NCBI GenBank assembly: GCA_017651645.1
Contig: JAGCCO010000017.1
Span: 1 to 64,000 of the forward strand
Length of the DNA stretch: 64,000 bases
Origin: Bacteroidales bacterium
GTDB lineage: Bacteria; Bacteroidota; Bacteroidia; Bacteroidales; F082
Reading direction: 5' to 3'
The notes under the pieces are model-generated. The model made no database searches and was not told the DNA's origin. It was given only the letters and a program-made list of their open reading frames with translations. Shown here one piece after another: positions 32,641 through 41,188 of this stretch (its first letter is position 1; each line of letters starts with the position of its first letter). The position numbers and the translations under genes were made by a program.

Positions 32641-34455
32641 TTATTCCTCTCCACGTCGTGAAGCACGTTTGCGCTCCAGCTCGTCGAGGATGATTTTTCG
32701 CAAGCGCAGGCTCTTGGGCGTGACCTCAAGATACTCGTCGTCGCGGATGTACTCCATGTATTCCTCCAGGGAGAAACGCACGGGCGGTATGAGACGGATG
32801 GCCTCGTCAGAGCCTGAGGCACGTACGTTGGTGAGGTGCTTGGTTTTGCACACGTTGATGACGATGTCGTTGCTACGTGTGTTCTCGCCGATGACTTCAC
32901 CCGCATACACGTCTTCGTTCGGATTGACGAAGAAGGTGCCGCGGTCTTGAAGTTTCCAGATGGCATAAGGAATGGCTTGTCCCGTCTCCATCGAAATCAA
33001 GGCACCGGTGTTGCGGGTCGGCATCTCGCCCTTCCAAGGCTCGTAGGCCTTGAAACGGTGCGAAACGATGGCTTCGCCCTCGGTGACGGTCAACAGGATG
33101 TTTCTCAAACCGATGAGTCCACGCGCGGGAATGTCAAAGTCTAAGCACATGCGGTCACCTTTGGGCTCCATCTGGGTCATCTCACCCTTGCGGGCGCTGA
33201 CCTGCTCGATGACACGGCCTGAGAAATCTTCAGGAACGAGGACTGTCAACGCTTCAATAGGCTCGCACTTCACGTCATCGATGTATTTCAGAATAACCTT
33301 GGGCTGTCCAAGCTGGAACTCGTAACCCTCACGGCGCATGGTCTCGACGAGGATGCTAAGGTGCAGGATGCCACGGCCGTAGACCATCAGGGAATCAGGC
33401 GAGTCGGTATCTTCCACCTTCAGGGCGAGGTTTTTCTCTGTCTCTTTATACAGGCGTTCACGCAGGTGGCGCGAGGTGACATATTTGCCTTCACGGCCAA
33501 AGAAAGGTGAGTTGTTGATGGTGAAAAGCATGCTCATCGTAGGTTCGTCTACATGAATGGGCGGCAGCGGTTCGGGGTTCTCGTAATCGGCCACGGTGTC
33601 GCCAATCTCGAAGTCGTCGATACCCATCAGCGCAATGATGTCGCCAGCCTCGACAGGTTTCTTGGTGCGTTCCTTGCCCAAACCCTCAAAGGTGTAGAGC
33701 TCCTTGATGGTGGAACGGGTCACAGAGCCATCACGTTTCACGAGGGAGACGTTCATGCCTGCTTGTAGGATGCCGCGTTTCAGTCGACCCACGGCGATAC
33801 GGCCCACATAGGAGCTGTAGTCCAACGAGGTAATGAGCATCTGAGGCGTGCCTTCTTCGAATTTCGCGGGTGGGATGGTGTCGATGATGACATCCAAGAG
33901 GTAGGAGACGTTGTCTGTGACATGCTCCCAGTGGTCCGACATCCAGCCTTGTTTCGAGGAACCATAAACGGTGGGAAAGTCGAGCTGATCCTCAGTAGCG
34001 CCAAGGTTGAACATCAGGTCGAAGACGGCTTCTTGCACCTCATCGGGACGGCAGTTGGGCTTGTCCACCTTGTTGATGACCACGATAGGCTTCAAACCGA
34101 GCTCAATGGCCTTTTGCAGTACGAAACGGGTCTGCGGCATGGGGCCTTCAAAGGCGTCGACAAGCAGCAACACGCCATCGGCCATGTTCAAAACGCGCTC
34201 CACCTCGCCGCCGAAGTCGGCATGGCCAGGGGTGTCGATGATGTTGATTTTTACGTCCTTGTAGCGCACCGAGACATTCTTCGAAAGGATGGTGATACCA
34301 CGTTCGCGTTCGAGGTCGTTGTTGTCAAGAATGAGTTGGCCAGGGGCTTCGTCCGATTCCTTGAAAAGTTGGGATTGGTAAAGAATACGGTCCACGAGCG
34401 TGGTTTTGCCGTGGTCAACGTGGGCGATAATCGCTATATTTCTGATATTCTGCAT
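32641..34455 (-). CDS. typA: Ribosome-binding GTPase TypA/BipA
   Basis: Translational GTPase related to EF-G that assists 50S assembly and stress/cold adaptation. The 604-residue protein has G1 [13 protein letters not shown]3 [11 protein letters not shown]4 NKVDKP, and the TypA-specific C-terminal domain ([23 protein letters not shown], then the Lys-rich tail [12 protein letters not shown]). Start at ATG 34455 ([17 protein letters not shown]), 32 bases downstream of a TATTTTTG box; an ATG at 34506 lies upstream of it. Monocistronic with a terminator. Confidence 0.96.
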   Translation of the reverse strand: MQNIRNIAIIAHVDHGKTTLVDRILYQSQLFKESDEAPGQLILDNNDLERERGITILSKNVSVRYKDVKINIIDTPGHADFGGEVERVLNMADGVLLLVDAFEGPMPQTRFVLQKAIELGLKPIVVINKVDKPNCRPDEVQEAVFDLMFNLGATEDQLDFPTVYGSSKQGWMSDHWEHVTDNVSYLLDVIIDTIPPAKFEEGTPQMLITSLDYSSYVGRIAVGRLKRGILQAGMNVSLVKRDGSVTRSTIKELYTFEGLGKERTKKPVEAGDIIALMGIDDFEIGDTVADYENPEPLPPIHVDEPTMSMLFTINNSPFFGREGKYVTSRHLRERLYKETEKNLALKVEDTDSPDSLMVYGRGILHLSILVETMRREGYEFQLGQPKVILKYIDDVKCEPIEALTVLVPEDFSGRVIEQVSARKGEMTQMEPKGDRMCLDFDIPARGLIGLRNILLTVTEGEAIVSHRFKAYEPWKGEMPTRNTGALISMETGQAIPYAIWKLQDRGTFFVNPNEDVYAGEVIGENTRSNDIVINVCKTKHLTNVRASGSDEAIRLIPPVRFSLEEYMEYIRDDEYLEVTPKSLRLRKIILDELERKRASRRGEE

Positions 34456-34487
34456 TTTAGTATGAATTGCTGCAAGATTTGAAGGTG

Positions 34488-34495
34488 CAAAAATA
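34488..34495 (-). promoter_or_regulatory. -7 box of typA
   Basis: Minus-strand TATTTTTG; the start at 34455 lies 32 bases downstream, which supports it over the ATG at 34506. Confidence 0.6.
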
Positions 34496-34545
34496 CAAAA
34501 AAGCAATCAACTATCACTTAAGTTATTGCCAAAATCAGCGCAATT

Positions 34546-35040
34546 CTATTCAACTTTACTATTAACGAACTTCACGATTTCCCCTCGTTTCGGCGAACTG
34601 ACGACAAAGTTCTGCCCGTCTTTCATTCGAATGAGGAAGCATTGTTTGGTATGCGTGACGAACATCCTCATTTTCCCGTAATAGTTGTGCTTGAAATGGC
34701 CAAGGAAACCATACAATCCGCCGCTGCCGAATGTTCGGATGGTTTTGTCGAAGAAACTGCGGCTGTCTTCAATGAAGCTGCACGATTTGATGTCTTCCAG
34801 TCGGATCTCCACTTTGCCGATGGGTCGCCATATCTTAAGGTTTTTTTCGTCGACGACTAGATGAAGTGGAAGGAAGAAGATTGGGCTTATCAGAAAGACT
34901 AATGAAATGATTTTCAGAACAATAATAGAACTTTGAAAAGCATTGTAGACCATAGCCAAAATCAGCAGGTTGTAGAGTGTGGTAATGATGATTATCAGCG
35001 CACTCATCGGGAATGCCGAAGTGATTCTTTTGTCTTTCAT
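34546..35040 (-). CDS. Membrane protein with PH-like domain
   Basis: 164-residue protein with two adjacent transmembrane helices near the N-terminus (about residues 10-58) and a C-terminal beta-rich domain (VDEKNLKIWRPIGKVEIRLED, KQCFLIRMKDGQNFVVSSP) of the bacterial PH-domain type, followed by a short helix. Start at ATG 35040 overlaps the ABC ATPase stop by 4 bases (ATGA), so it is translated as part of the importer operon. Role in transport is unknown; it may be an accessory anchor. The family assignment is tentative. Confidence 0.65.
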   Translation of the reverse strand: MKDKRITSAFPMSALIIIITTLYNLLILAMVYNAFQSSIIVLKIISLVFLISPIFFLPLHLVVDEKNLKIWRPIGKVEIRLEDIKSCSFIEDSRSFFDKTIRTFGSGGLYGFLGHFKHNYYGKMRMFVTHTKQCFLIRMKDGQNFVVSSPKRGEIVKFVNSKVE

Positions 35041-35792
35041 CGCATCCAATAAAACTCTTCCTTAGCCACAATCGGCTTGAAATACTCGTCAATAATTCCT
35101 TGATCGACAAGCGCTTTCGGCGTGCCTTGGCGCAAAGGTTGGTGGGGCGCGACGACCCACATGACATCAGCGTGACGAAGCAGCAAATCCAGGTCGTGGC
35201 TGCTGAAGAGGATGGTCTTGTGTTTCTCGCGCGAGAGCTTGTGCATGATGTTGACCAGCTCGATTTTGCTGGGATAGTCAAGGAAGGCGGCAGGCTCGTC
35301 CATGAAGATGAGCGGTGTGTCCTGCACCAAGGCCTTGGCGATCATCACTTTCTGTTGCTCACCGTCGCTCAAGGAGACGAAGTTGCGGTTGGTCAGATGG
35401 TTGATGCCTACGGTCTCGAGGCTGTCGTATATGATTTGCTCGTCCTCTTCTTTCAATCGGGCGAGAAGACCGAGATGAGGATATCGTCCAGCGGCCACGA
35501 TGTCAAAGACCTTAAGGAAGAGGTCGTCGGGCTTCTCGGTCAGCACGAGGCTGAATAGGGAACTGCGCTCACTAGAGTGGTAGTCCTGCAACTTTTTCCC
35601 AAATAGGCTGACTTCGCCGCCAATGGGTTTGATGTTCGCCGAGAGCGTCTTGAACAGCGTCGTCTTGCCAGAGCCGTTGGGACCGGCTAAGGCCACGATG
35701 TCGCCTTCATTGAGACTCACGTTGATCTCGGGCATCAAGGCTTGGCCTTTGTAGCCGATGAGCAGGTTCGTGGTATGGAGCACTTCGTTCAT
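35037..35792 (-). CDS. ABC importer ATPase, FecE/BtuD type
   Basis: Cytoplasmic ATPase driving a metal-chelate importer. The 251-residue protein has Walker A AGPNGSGKTTLFKT, Q-loop region SLFSLVLTEKPDDLF, signature LSDGEQQKVMIAKAL, Walker B PLIFMDEPAAFLD, and the switch His in ILFSSHDLDLL. Start at ATG 35792 (MNEVLHTTNLL) overlaps the permease stop by 4 bases; the frame is open further upstream but only in the permease gene. Substrate cannot be read from sequence (heme, siderophore or cobalamin are all possible). Confidence 0.92.
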   Translation of the reverse strand: MNEVLHTTNLLIGYKGQALMPEINVSLNEGDIVALAGPNGSGKTTLFKTLSANIKPIGGEVSLFGKKLQDYHSSERSSLFSLVLTEKPDDLFLKVFDIVAAGRYPHLGLLARLKEEDEQIIYDSLETVGINHLTNRNFVSLSDGEQQKVMIAKALVQDTPLIFMDEPAAFLDYPSKIELVNIMHKLSREKHKTILFSSHDLDLLLRHADVMWVVAPHQPLRQGTPKALVDQGIIDEYFKPIVAKEEFYWMR

Positions 35793-36844
35793 TTCAGCAC
35801 TTTTTGACGGTGAAAAAGGACCCAAAGCACGATAGGAGCACCGATAAGTGCTGTGACTGAGTTGATAGGTAGGTTGCCTTCGAAGGAGGGCAGACGCGCG
35901 ATGAGGTTGCAGAACATAGCCAAGTCCATGCCGAGGAAGGCCGTGGCGGGGATGAGCAGCTTGTGGTCGCTGCTGCGGAAGAGAAACCGAGCAATATGCG
36001 GCACCGCCAAACCTAAGAAGGCGATGGGACCGCAAAAAGCCGTGATAATGGCCGTCAGAAAGCCCGAGACCAAAATGATGAGCATGCTGCTCCGACGGAT
36101 GTTGACACCGAGGTTCTCGGCATAACGCTCACCCAGCAGCAATAGGTTTAGCGTCTTAAATAAAAGGAAAGCACCAATAGTACCCACCACGACGGTAATA
36201 GCGAAGAACGGCAATTGGGCCTTGCTCACGTTGGAGAAGCTGCCCATGCCCCAGATGACGAAGGAATGCAGGCCTTCTTTCTGGCTAAAGAACTTCAGGA
36301 TGTCGGTGACCGAGCCCGCGATGTAGGCGATCATGATGCCTACTAGCACCAGGCTCACCATGCTGCGGAGCCTCGAGCTGAGGGCGAGGATGAGCAGCAG
36401 CACTGCGAAGGCGCCCAGGAAAGCCGCTATGGTGACGCCGAAGGTGGACCACAGCGACAGCGTGCTGACCGACAGGCCTGTGGCGGTGCCCAGCAAGACG
36501 ACGAAGGCCACGCCGAGGCTCGCGCCGCTGCTGATGCCCAGCAGAGAAGGGTCGGCGAGGGGGTTACGGAAGAGGGTCTGCATCAGGAGGCCCGACACCG
36601 ATAGACCTATGCCCGCCAGCAGCGCCGTGATGGCTTGTGGCAGACGGTAGTCAAGGATGATGGCGCGGTAGGTCGAAGTGTCGCCATGCAGCAGCGCGTC
36701 CCAGAATTCATTCCATGGGATCGACACCGAGCCATAGCGCAGGTTCAGGATGAACAGCACGATGCCGACGGCCAGGATCGCGATGGAGACCAATGCGATG
36801 GATGGCGTTTTGCGGCGGAGGGTATGGTCGGTGTCAGAAGCCAT
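35789..36844 (-). CDS. FecCD/BtuC-family ABC importer permease
   Basis: 351-residue inner-membrane permease with about ten helices. Family blocks seen: NPLADPSLLGISSGASLGVAF, the cytoplasmic coupling region and GLAVPHIARFLFRSSDHKLLIPATAF. Start at ATG 36844, 20 bases downstream of a TATCTTTG box. It is the first gene of a three-gene unit (permease, ATPase, PH-like protein) that lacks a substrate-binding lipoprotein and a TonB receptor in the window, which must be supplied from elsewhere. Confidence 0.92.
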   Translation of the reverse strand: MASDTDHTLRRKTPSIALVSIAILAVGIVLFILNLRYGSVSIPWNEFWDALLHGDTSTYRAIILDYRLPQAITALLAGIGLSVSGLLMQTLFRNPLADPSLLGISSGASLGVAFVVLLGTATGLSVSTLSLWSTFGVTIAAFLGAFAVLLLILALSSRLRSMVSLVLVGIMIAYIAGSVTDILKFFSQKEGLHSFVIWGMGSFSNVSKAQLPFFAITVVVGTIGAFLLFKTLNLLLLGERYAENLGVNIRRSSMLIILVSGFLTAIITAFCGPIAFLGLAVPHIARFLFRSSDHKLLIPATAFLGMDLAMFCNLIARLPSFEGNLPINSVTALIGAPIVLWVLFHRQKVLK

Positions 36845-36864
36845 TTCTGGGTGTTTTTGCGTTG

Positions 36865-36872
36865 CAAAGATA
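36865..36872 (-). promoter_or_regulatory. -7 box of the FecCD-type importer operon
   Basis: Minus-strand TATCTTTG, 20 bases before the permease ATG at 36844. Confidence 0.6.
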
Positions 36873-36907
36873 GGGTTTAATTTGATTGGGATAGGATATG
36901 GGAAACA

Positions 36908-36957
36908 AATAATCCGCAAATCTTTCGGTTAGTTATCCGCAGGTTTTGCGGATTATT
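36908..36957. promoter_or_regulatory. Inverted and direct ATCCGCA repeats between divergent genes
   Basis: AATAATCCGCAAA (36908-36920) and its exact reverse complement TTTGCGGATTATT (36945-36957), with an extra direct copy of ATCCGCA at 36935-36941 that forms a small hairpin with TGCGGAT at 36947-36953. Spacing of the direct copies is 23 bases, two helical turns. It lies between the permease promoter and the preA promoter, fitting an operator or an mRNA hairpin; the factor is unknown. Confidence 0.5.
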
Positions 36958-37058
36958 GGCCGCAGTTTTTTCAAAGAACAAAGATACAATTTTTGGACAC
37001 CTCTACATGTGTGTCCCTATGTTTTTTATCTAAATCCATCAGGAAAACTAAAAATATA

Positions 37059-37066
37059 TATCTTTG
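37059..37066 (+). promoter_or_regulatory. -7 box of preA
   Basis: TATCTTTG, 29 bases before the ATG at 37096, supporting that start over the ATG at 36946. Confidence 0.55.
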
Positions 37067-37095
37067 TCCCCACAAAACACCTAAACACTGACTCT

Positions 37096-38571
37096 ATGAA
37101 CAAAACTATGCACCTCCAAGAAGAAGCCGCGCGGTGCCTGCTCTGTGCCGATGCACCGTGCAGCAAGGTCTGCAAAAATGGCGACCCTGCCCGCGCCATC
37201 CGTGCTATTAGATTCGGCAACGAAGCCATTGCGGGACAATGGCTTGACAAGTGCAACGAGGCGGAATTGCAAGCCGCTGAAGAAACTTGTATCCACTATG
37301 ACCGCCCCATCCGCATCAAGGAACTGGCGGCTGCCGTTAAGGGCACGAAACCACAAAAAGACTTGCCCAGCCTCGCCATCGACTTCTGCGGCATCCCTTG
37401 CGAGAATCCTTTCTTCCTCGCCTCGTCGGCCATCTGCACCAACTATGAGATGGTGGCACGGGCCTTCGAAGCGGGATGGGCGGGCGTGTTCTACAAGACC
37501 ATCTGCATGGAGGACATCCGCGAGGTGTCGCCGCGCTTCGATGCCGTCAGTGAGCCGGGACGCTCCGATTTCTTCGGTTTCCGTAACATGGAACAACTGA
37601 GCGAGAATCCCGTCGAGGTGGACTTCGACATCTTGCGAAGGCTGAAACAGAACTATCCCAACAAAGTCGTCGTGGCCTCTATCATGGGCAACGCCGAGAC
37701 GGAGTGGATCACGCTGGCGAAAATGGCCGAGGAGGCTGGCGTCGACGCGGTGGAGCTGAATTTCTCCTGCCCGCAGATGAAGTTGGCCGGCATGGGTAGC
37801 GACGTGGGGCAGAACTCGGAACTGGTGCTGTTCTACACGGCATACGTGAAGCATAACGTCAAGATTCCTGTCATCCCCAAGATGACGCCCAACATCACTC
37901 AAATCAACCAACCCGCCATGGCCGCCCATTTCGCCAGCGCCGATGCGGTGTCGGCCATCAACACCATCAAGAGCGTGACGATGAATAATCGTGGTACCGT
38001 GGCCGATAAGAAGACTGTCTCTGGACTCTCAGGCCGCGCCGTGAAGCCCATCGCTTTGCGCCATATCCTCGAGATGGCGAAAAATCCCATCTTCACTGCC
38101 ACCAACAACGGTAAACGCATCGAGCTGAGTGGCATCGGTGGCATCGAGACCTGGCGCGATGCGCTGGAGTTCATCCAGCTGGGCTGCAGCAACGTGCAGG
38201 TATGTACCGCCGTGATGCAGTACGGCTACCGCATCATCGATGACCTCGTGTTGGGACTGCAAAACTATATGGCGGAACGCGGCATCGAGCACCTGTCGGA
38301 TCTGGTAGGAGAGGAACTGCCCAATTTCGATACCCCCACTAACCTCGACCGCGACACCATCGTGTATCCCACCTTCGACCGTGAGCAATGTATCGGTTGC
38401 GGCCGTTGCTACACCTCATGCCAAGACGGTGGCCATCAGGCCATTACCTTCGATGCCGACCTGCGTCAGCCGCATCTCGACGGAAAGCGTTGCGTGGGTT
38501 GCCATCTCTGCCGACTCGTCTGTCCCACAGGCGCCATCGGTGTGGCAAAACGTATAGCGAAGAAAAACTAG
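37096..38571 (+). CDS. preA: Dihydropyrimidine dehydrogenase PreA-like, with N-terminal Fe-S extension
   Basis: Flavoenzyme family reducing uracil and thymine, FMN barrel with C-terminal ferredoxin. At 491 residues it is longer than stand-alone PreA (about 410). The first 75 residues carry CLLCADAPCSKVCKNG, a CxxCx4CxxxC set matching the N-terminal Fe-S domain of eukaryotic DPD and of PreT. The barrel starts at FCGIPCENPFFLASSAIC, and the substrate/FMN region has VELNFSCPQM. Two [4Fe-4S] sites close the protein (CIGCGRCYTSCQ and CVGCHLCRLVCPTG). Start at ATG 37096 follows the promoter. A separate PreT (FAD/NADPH) gene is absent here. The 3' end overlaps the convergent TonB receptor by 4 bases. 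Confidence 0.85.
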   Translation: MNKTMHLQEEAARCLLCADAPCSKVCKNGDPARAIRAIRFGNEAIAGQWLDKCNEAELQAAEETCIHYDRPIRIKELAAAVKGTKPQKDLPSLAIDFCGIPCENPFFLASSAICTNYEMVARAFEAGWAGVFYKTICMEDIREVSPRFDAVSEPGRSDFFGFRNMEQLSENPVEVDFDILRRLKQNYPNKVVVASIMGNAETEWITLAKMAEEAGVDAVELNFSCPQMKLAGMGSDVGQNSELVLFYTAYVKHNVKIPVIPKMTPNITQINQPAMAAHFASADAVSAINTIKSVTMNNRGTVADKKTVSGLSGRAVKPIALRHILEMAKNPIFTATNNGKRIELSGIGGIETWRDALEFIQLGCSNVQVCTAVMQYGYRIIDDLVLGLQNYMAERGIEHLSDLVGEELPNFDTPTNLDRDTIVYPTFDREQCIGCGRCYTSCQDGGHQAITFDADLRQPHLDGKRCVGCHLCRLVCPTGAIGVAKRIAKKN

Positions 38572-40997
38572 AACCTCAGCGTCAGATTCCCCATGACATG
38601 GAATCCAGACATCGGGATGAAACCGATTTGGTAGTAGCGGTTGTCGTTCGGGTGACCGCCGCTTTCGTACAGCGCTGAATACACCCAGCCGCTTGCGGCA
38701 TAGCGCTTGTTGAAGATGTTGTTGAAGTTCACCTTCACGATGGCTTCCTTGACCACTTTCTTGGGCTTCAGTGTGTAGCCGAGGCTCACATTCGAGGTGC
38801 TATAGGCCGGCAGCGAACGATCCAGATTTTGGGTGTTGTCGAGATACATCCTTGAGACGTAGTTCGTGTGCCAGACGGCCTCGAAACCCTTGTGATGGAA
38901 GGTGACGAAGCCGTTGAGGATGGCTGAAGGCGAGAAGGCCAAGGTCGAGTTGTCGTAGTGTATGACATCGTAGCCATCGCCATCGTAGGCATTGCCGTTG
39001 GCATCGGTGTTGCCTTCCCAATCGTCCCAATTCTCGACATATTCGTCAAAGTCTTTAATCTTGTTTTGGCTCAAGGCGGCATTGGCCTCGATGGTCAACC
39101 ATTTTGTGGCGTTCACGCCTGCCTGAAGCTCAACGCCCATGCGGTAGGAATCTTTGATATTGGTGGTCAAAGCCTCGCCAATATCGCTCACGGCACCCGT
39201 CTGTACAAACTGGTTGGTGTAGTCCATATAATAGAGGTTGGCTCCGGCTTGCCAGACGTTGCCGTTGTAGTTGTACCCCAACTCATAGTCAAGGAGCATC
39301 TCGGGGACTGGAGCAGGATAGGAACCATTGTCGGTGTAGTTGTTGCGTTCGGGCTCGCGGTGGCTCATGGCAACCGAACCATAGATGTGATGGTCGTTTT
39401 TGTTCCACGAGATACCTCCTTTCGGGTTAAAGAAATGATAGGTCTGGTGGATATCCAAAGGTTGGTTGTAGTAGCCGCTCTCGTCATCGTAAAACTTGTC
39501 GTTGATGCCGTTGGTTTTATAGTCCACATAGCGGTATTGCACATCGCCGAAGAGGCTCCAATGCTCGGTGATGTTGTAGGCAGCTTTCACAAAGGCGCTA
39601 CCGTCGAGTTTGTGGGCATCGGAGTCGTAGTATTTGTGTGCGCCGTTGTTGAGGTATTTGTTGGCGACATCGGGGTTGGCGATGTAGGTGACATAGCCGA
39701 AGTGGTTGCCGTCAAAGTTTTGCACCGACAGTCCACCGATGACATCCCATCTTTCATCCTTATAGTTGGCGTTCCAGTTGAGGCCGTAGGTGTGTTGGGT
39801 GAGGCCTTTCTTGCGCACGAAGTCGGTCCTTTTCACTTGGTTGCCTTCGGTATCGTAGTAGGTCATGCCGAATTTCGAGAGCTTGTTGTTGGAACGGAAC
39901 TCTTCGTAGTAGCCATAGCCGTAGGTGTAGTGTAAAGTGGCCGAGGTGTTCCAGTGTTCGTTGATGTTCCAAGCGGCGGAGAGGAGGTTGTGGTCTTGCC
40001 AGAAGTTGTCGGTGGTGCGGTCCCAGAAAGTACCATCGTTCATCTGGTAGCGTTGGGTCAAGTAGTGGCCGTTTTCGTCTTTGACGAAGTTGCCGTCCAC
40101 ATCGGTGACGAGGTGTTCGTAGAGCGAGTTGTATTGCCCCAAGCCCACGTTCCACATGTCGGCGTAGGTCTTGATGCCCGTGTGCTCGCCGTATGTGCCA
40201 TCCATGAGGCTGAGGTCGTCGTTGCCAGCCGTCACGCCGTTCCAGGCTTGTCCGGTCTTCTCGAAGTTGCCGATGTTCTTGTAGCGGAGTTGGAAGTTGT
40301 TATTGATATAGGTGATGCCGCCATAATAACTACCGCTACGGCCCTTGGTGCCGTGGATGAAGCCGTCGGTGTGAGTCTCATGGTAGGCTCCGTCGATGAT
40401 GAGGTGGTTCCACAAAAGACCTGTGGAGGCTTTTGCACCGAAGTTGAGCGTGTTGAACGAGCCGTAGGAACCCGTGATTTCGGCACTCGGCACGAAGGAA
40501 GGCGTGGCCGACGACAAGGCCACCGTTCCGCCAAAGGCACCGTCACCGTTAGTGGAAGTGCCCACGCCGCGTTGGATCTGCACCGAGCCCAACAACGAGC
40601 CGTAGCTGTTCATATTGGCCCAGAACACGCATTGGTCTTCGGGTGAGTTGAGTGCCACACCGTCGAGGGTGACGTTGATGCGCGAGTCGCCGGCACCACG
40701 GATGCGCATATAAGAAGTGCCGGTGCCTACACCGTTTTCGCTCCAAGCAAGAATGCCAGGCGTCTTGGCGAACAGGAAGGGCAGCTCTTGGCCTGTCTTT
40801 GAGAACTCGCGAAGTTCATCCGTCTGGATGTTGGTGACGGCAAAAGGAGCGTTCTTTTGAACACGCACGCCGCTGACTACCACTTCGTCCAAGTTCAGGA
40901 CTTTAATGGAATCTTGATTCGTAATGGTGGACTGTGCATAAAGTCTCATCGTCAGCAAAGTGGCGAAGGCTAGGAAAATGGATTGTTTTTTGAGCAT
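38568..40997 (-). CDS. TonB-dependent outer-membrane receptor, probable thiamine uptake
   Basis: 809-residue TonB receptor. It has a signal peptide ending LYAQS, an N-terminal plug (VLNLDEVVVSGVRVQKNAPFAV, then RIRGAGDSRINVTLDGVALN), and a beta barrel to the terminal Phe of MGNLTLRF. The upstream leader holds a TPP (THI-box) riboswitch, so the receptor is probably repressed by thiamine pyrophosphate and imports thiamine or a precursor. Assignment of substrate rests on the riboswitch, not the protein. The usual inner-membrane partners (PnuT or ThiBPQ-like) are not adjacent. Start at ATG 40997. Confidence 0.9.
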   Translation of the reverse strand: MLKKQSIFLAFATLLTMRLYAQSTITNQDSIKVLNLDEVVVSGVRVQKNAPFAVTNIQTDELREFSKTGQELPFLFAKTPGILAWSENGVGTGTSYMRIRGAGDSRINVTLDGVALNSPEDQCVFWANMNSYGSLLGSVQIQRGVGTSTNGDGAFGGTVALSSATPSFVPSAEITGSYGSFNTLNFGAKASTGLLWNHLIIDGAYHETHTDGFIHGTKGRSGSYYGGITYINNNFQLRYKNIGNFEKTGQAWNGVTAGNDDLSLMDGTYGEHTGIKTYADMWNVGLGQYNSLYEHLVTDVDGNFVKDENGHYLTQRYQMNDGTFWDRTTDNFWQDHNLLSAAWNINEHWNTSATLHYTYGYGYYEEFRSNNKLSKFGMTYYDTEGNQVKRTDFVRKKGLTQHTYGLNWNANYKDERWDVIGGLSVQNFDGNHFGYVTYIANPDVANKYLNNGAHKYYDSDAHKLDGSAFVKAAYNITEHWSLFGDVQYRYVDYKTNGINDKFYDDESGYYNQPLDIHQTYHFFNPKGGISWNKNDHHIYGSVAMSHREPERNNYTDNGSYPAPVPEMLLDYELGYNYNGNVWQAGANLYYMDYTNQFVQTGAVSDIGEALTTNIKDSYRMGVELQAGVNATKWLTIEANAALSQNKIKDFDEYVENWDDWEGNTDANGNAYDGDGYDVIHYDNSTLAFSPSAILNGFVTFHHKGFEAVWHTNYVSRMYLDNTQNLDRSLPAYSTSNVSLGYTLKPKKVVKEAIVKVNFNNIFNKRYAASGWVYSALYESGGHPNDNRYYQIGFIPMSGFHVMGNLTLRF

Positions 40998-41054
40998 AAC
41001 TCGTTGATTTAAAGATTAATAATTCAATAAATCAATAGAGGAATGATGAGGAAC

Positions 41055-41155
41055 TCGATTCCCTGTGTCGGCATTATCCGTATCAGGTGCAAAGGGTTTG
41101 ATCTCAGCCTGTCTTTCAATCTGCGTGGGCAGATAAGGCACCCCTATTGGTATCG
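41055..41155 (-). promoter_or_regulatory. TPP riboswitch (THI element)
   Basis: Conserved core on the minus strand in order: GGGGTGCC (41137-41144), CTGAGAT (41101-41107), ACCCTTTGCACCTGAT (41082-41097) and GGATAATGCC (41070-41079), ending AGGGAA. CGAT/ATCG (41152-41155 with 41056-41059) may close P1. It lies 58 bases before the receptor ATG. This is the standard thiamine-pyrophosphate aptamer. Confidence 0.95.
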
Positions 41156-41159
41156 GCGG

Positions 41160-41167
41160 CAAAAATA
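41160..41167 (-). promoter_or_regulatory. -7 box of the thiamine-receptor transcript
   Basis: Minus-strand TATTTTTG directly upstream of the riboswitch, so transcription starts at about its first base. Confidence 0.6.
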
Positions 41168-41188
41168 GGAGTTTTTTTAATATGTTGG

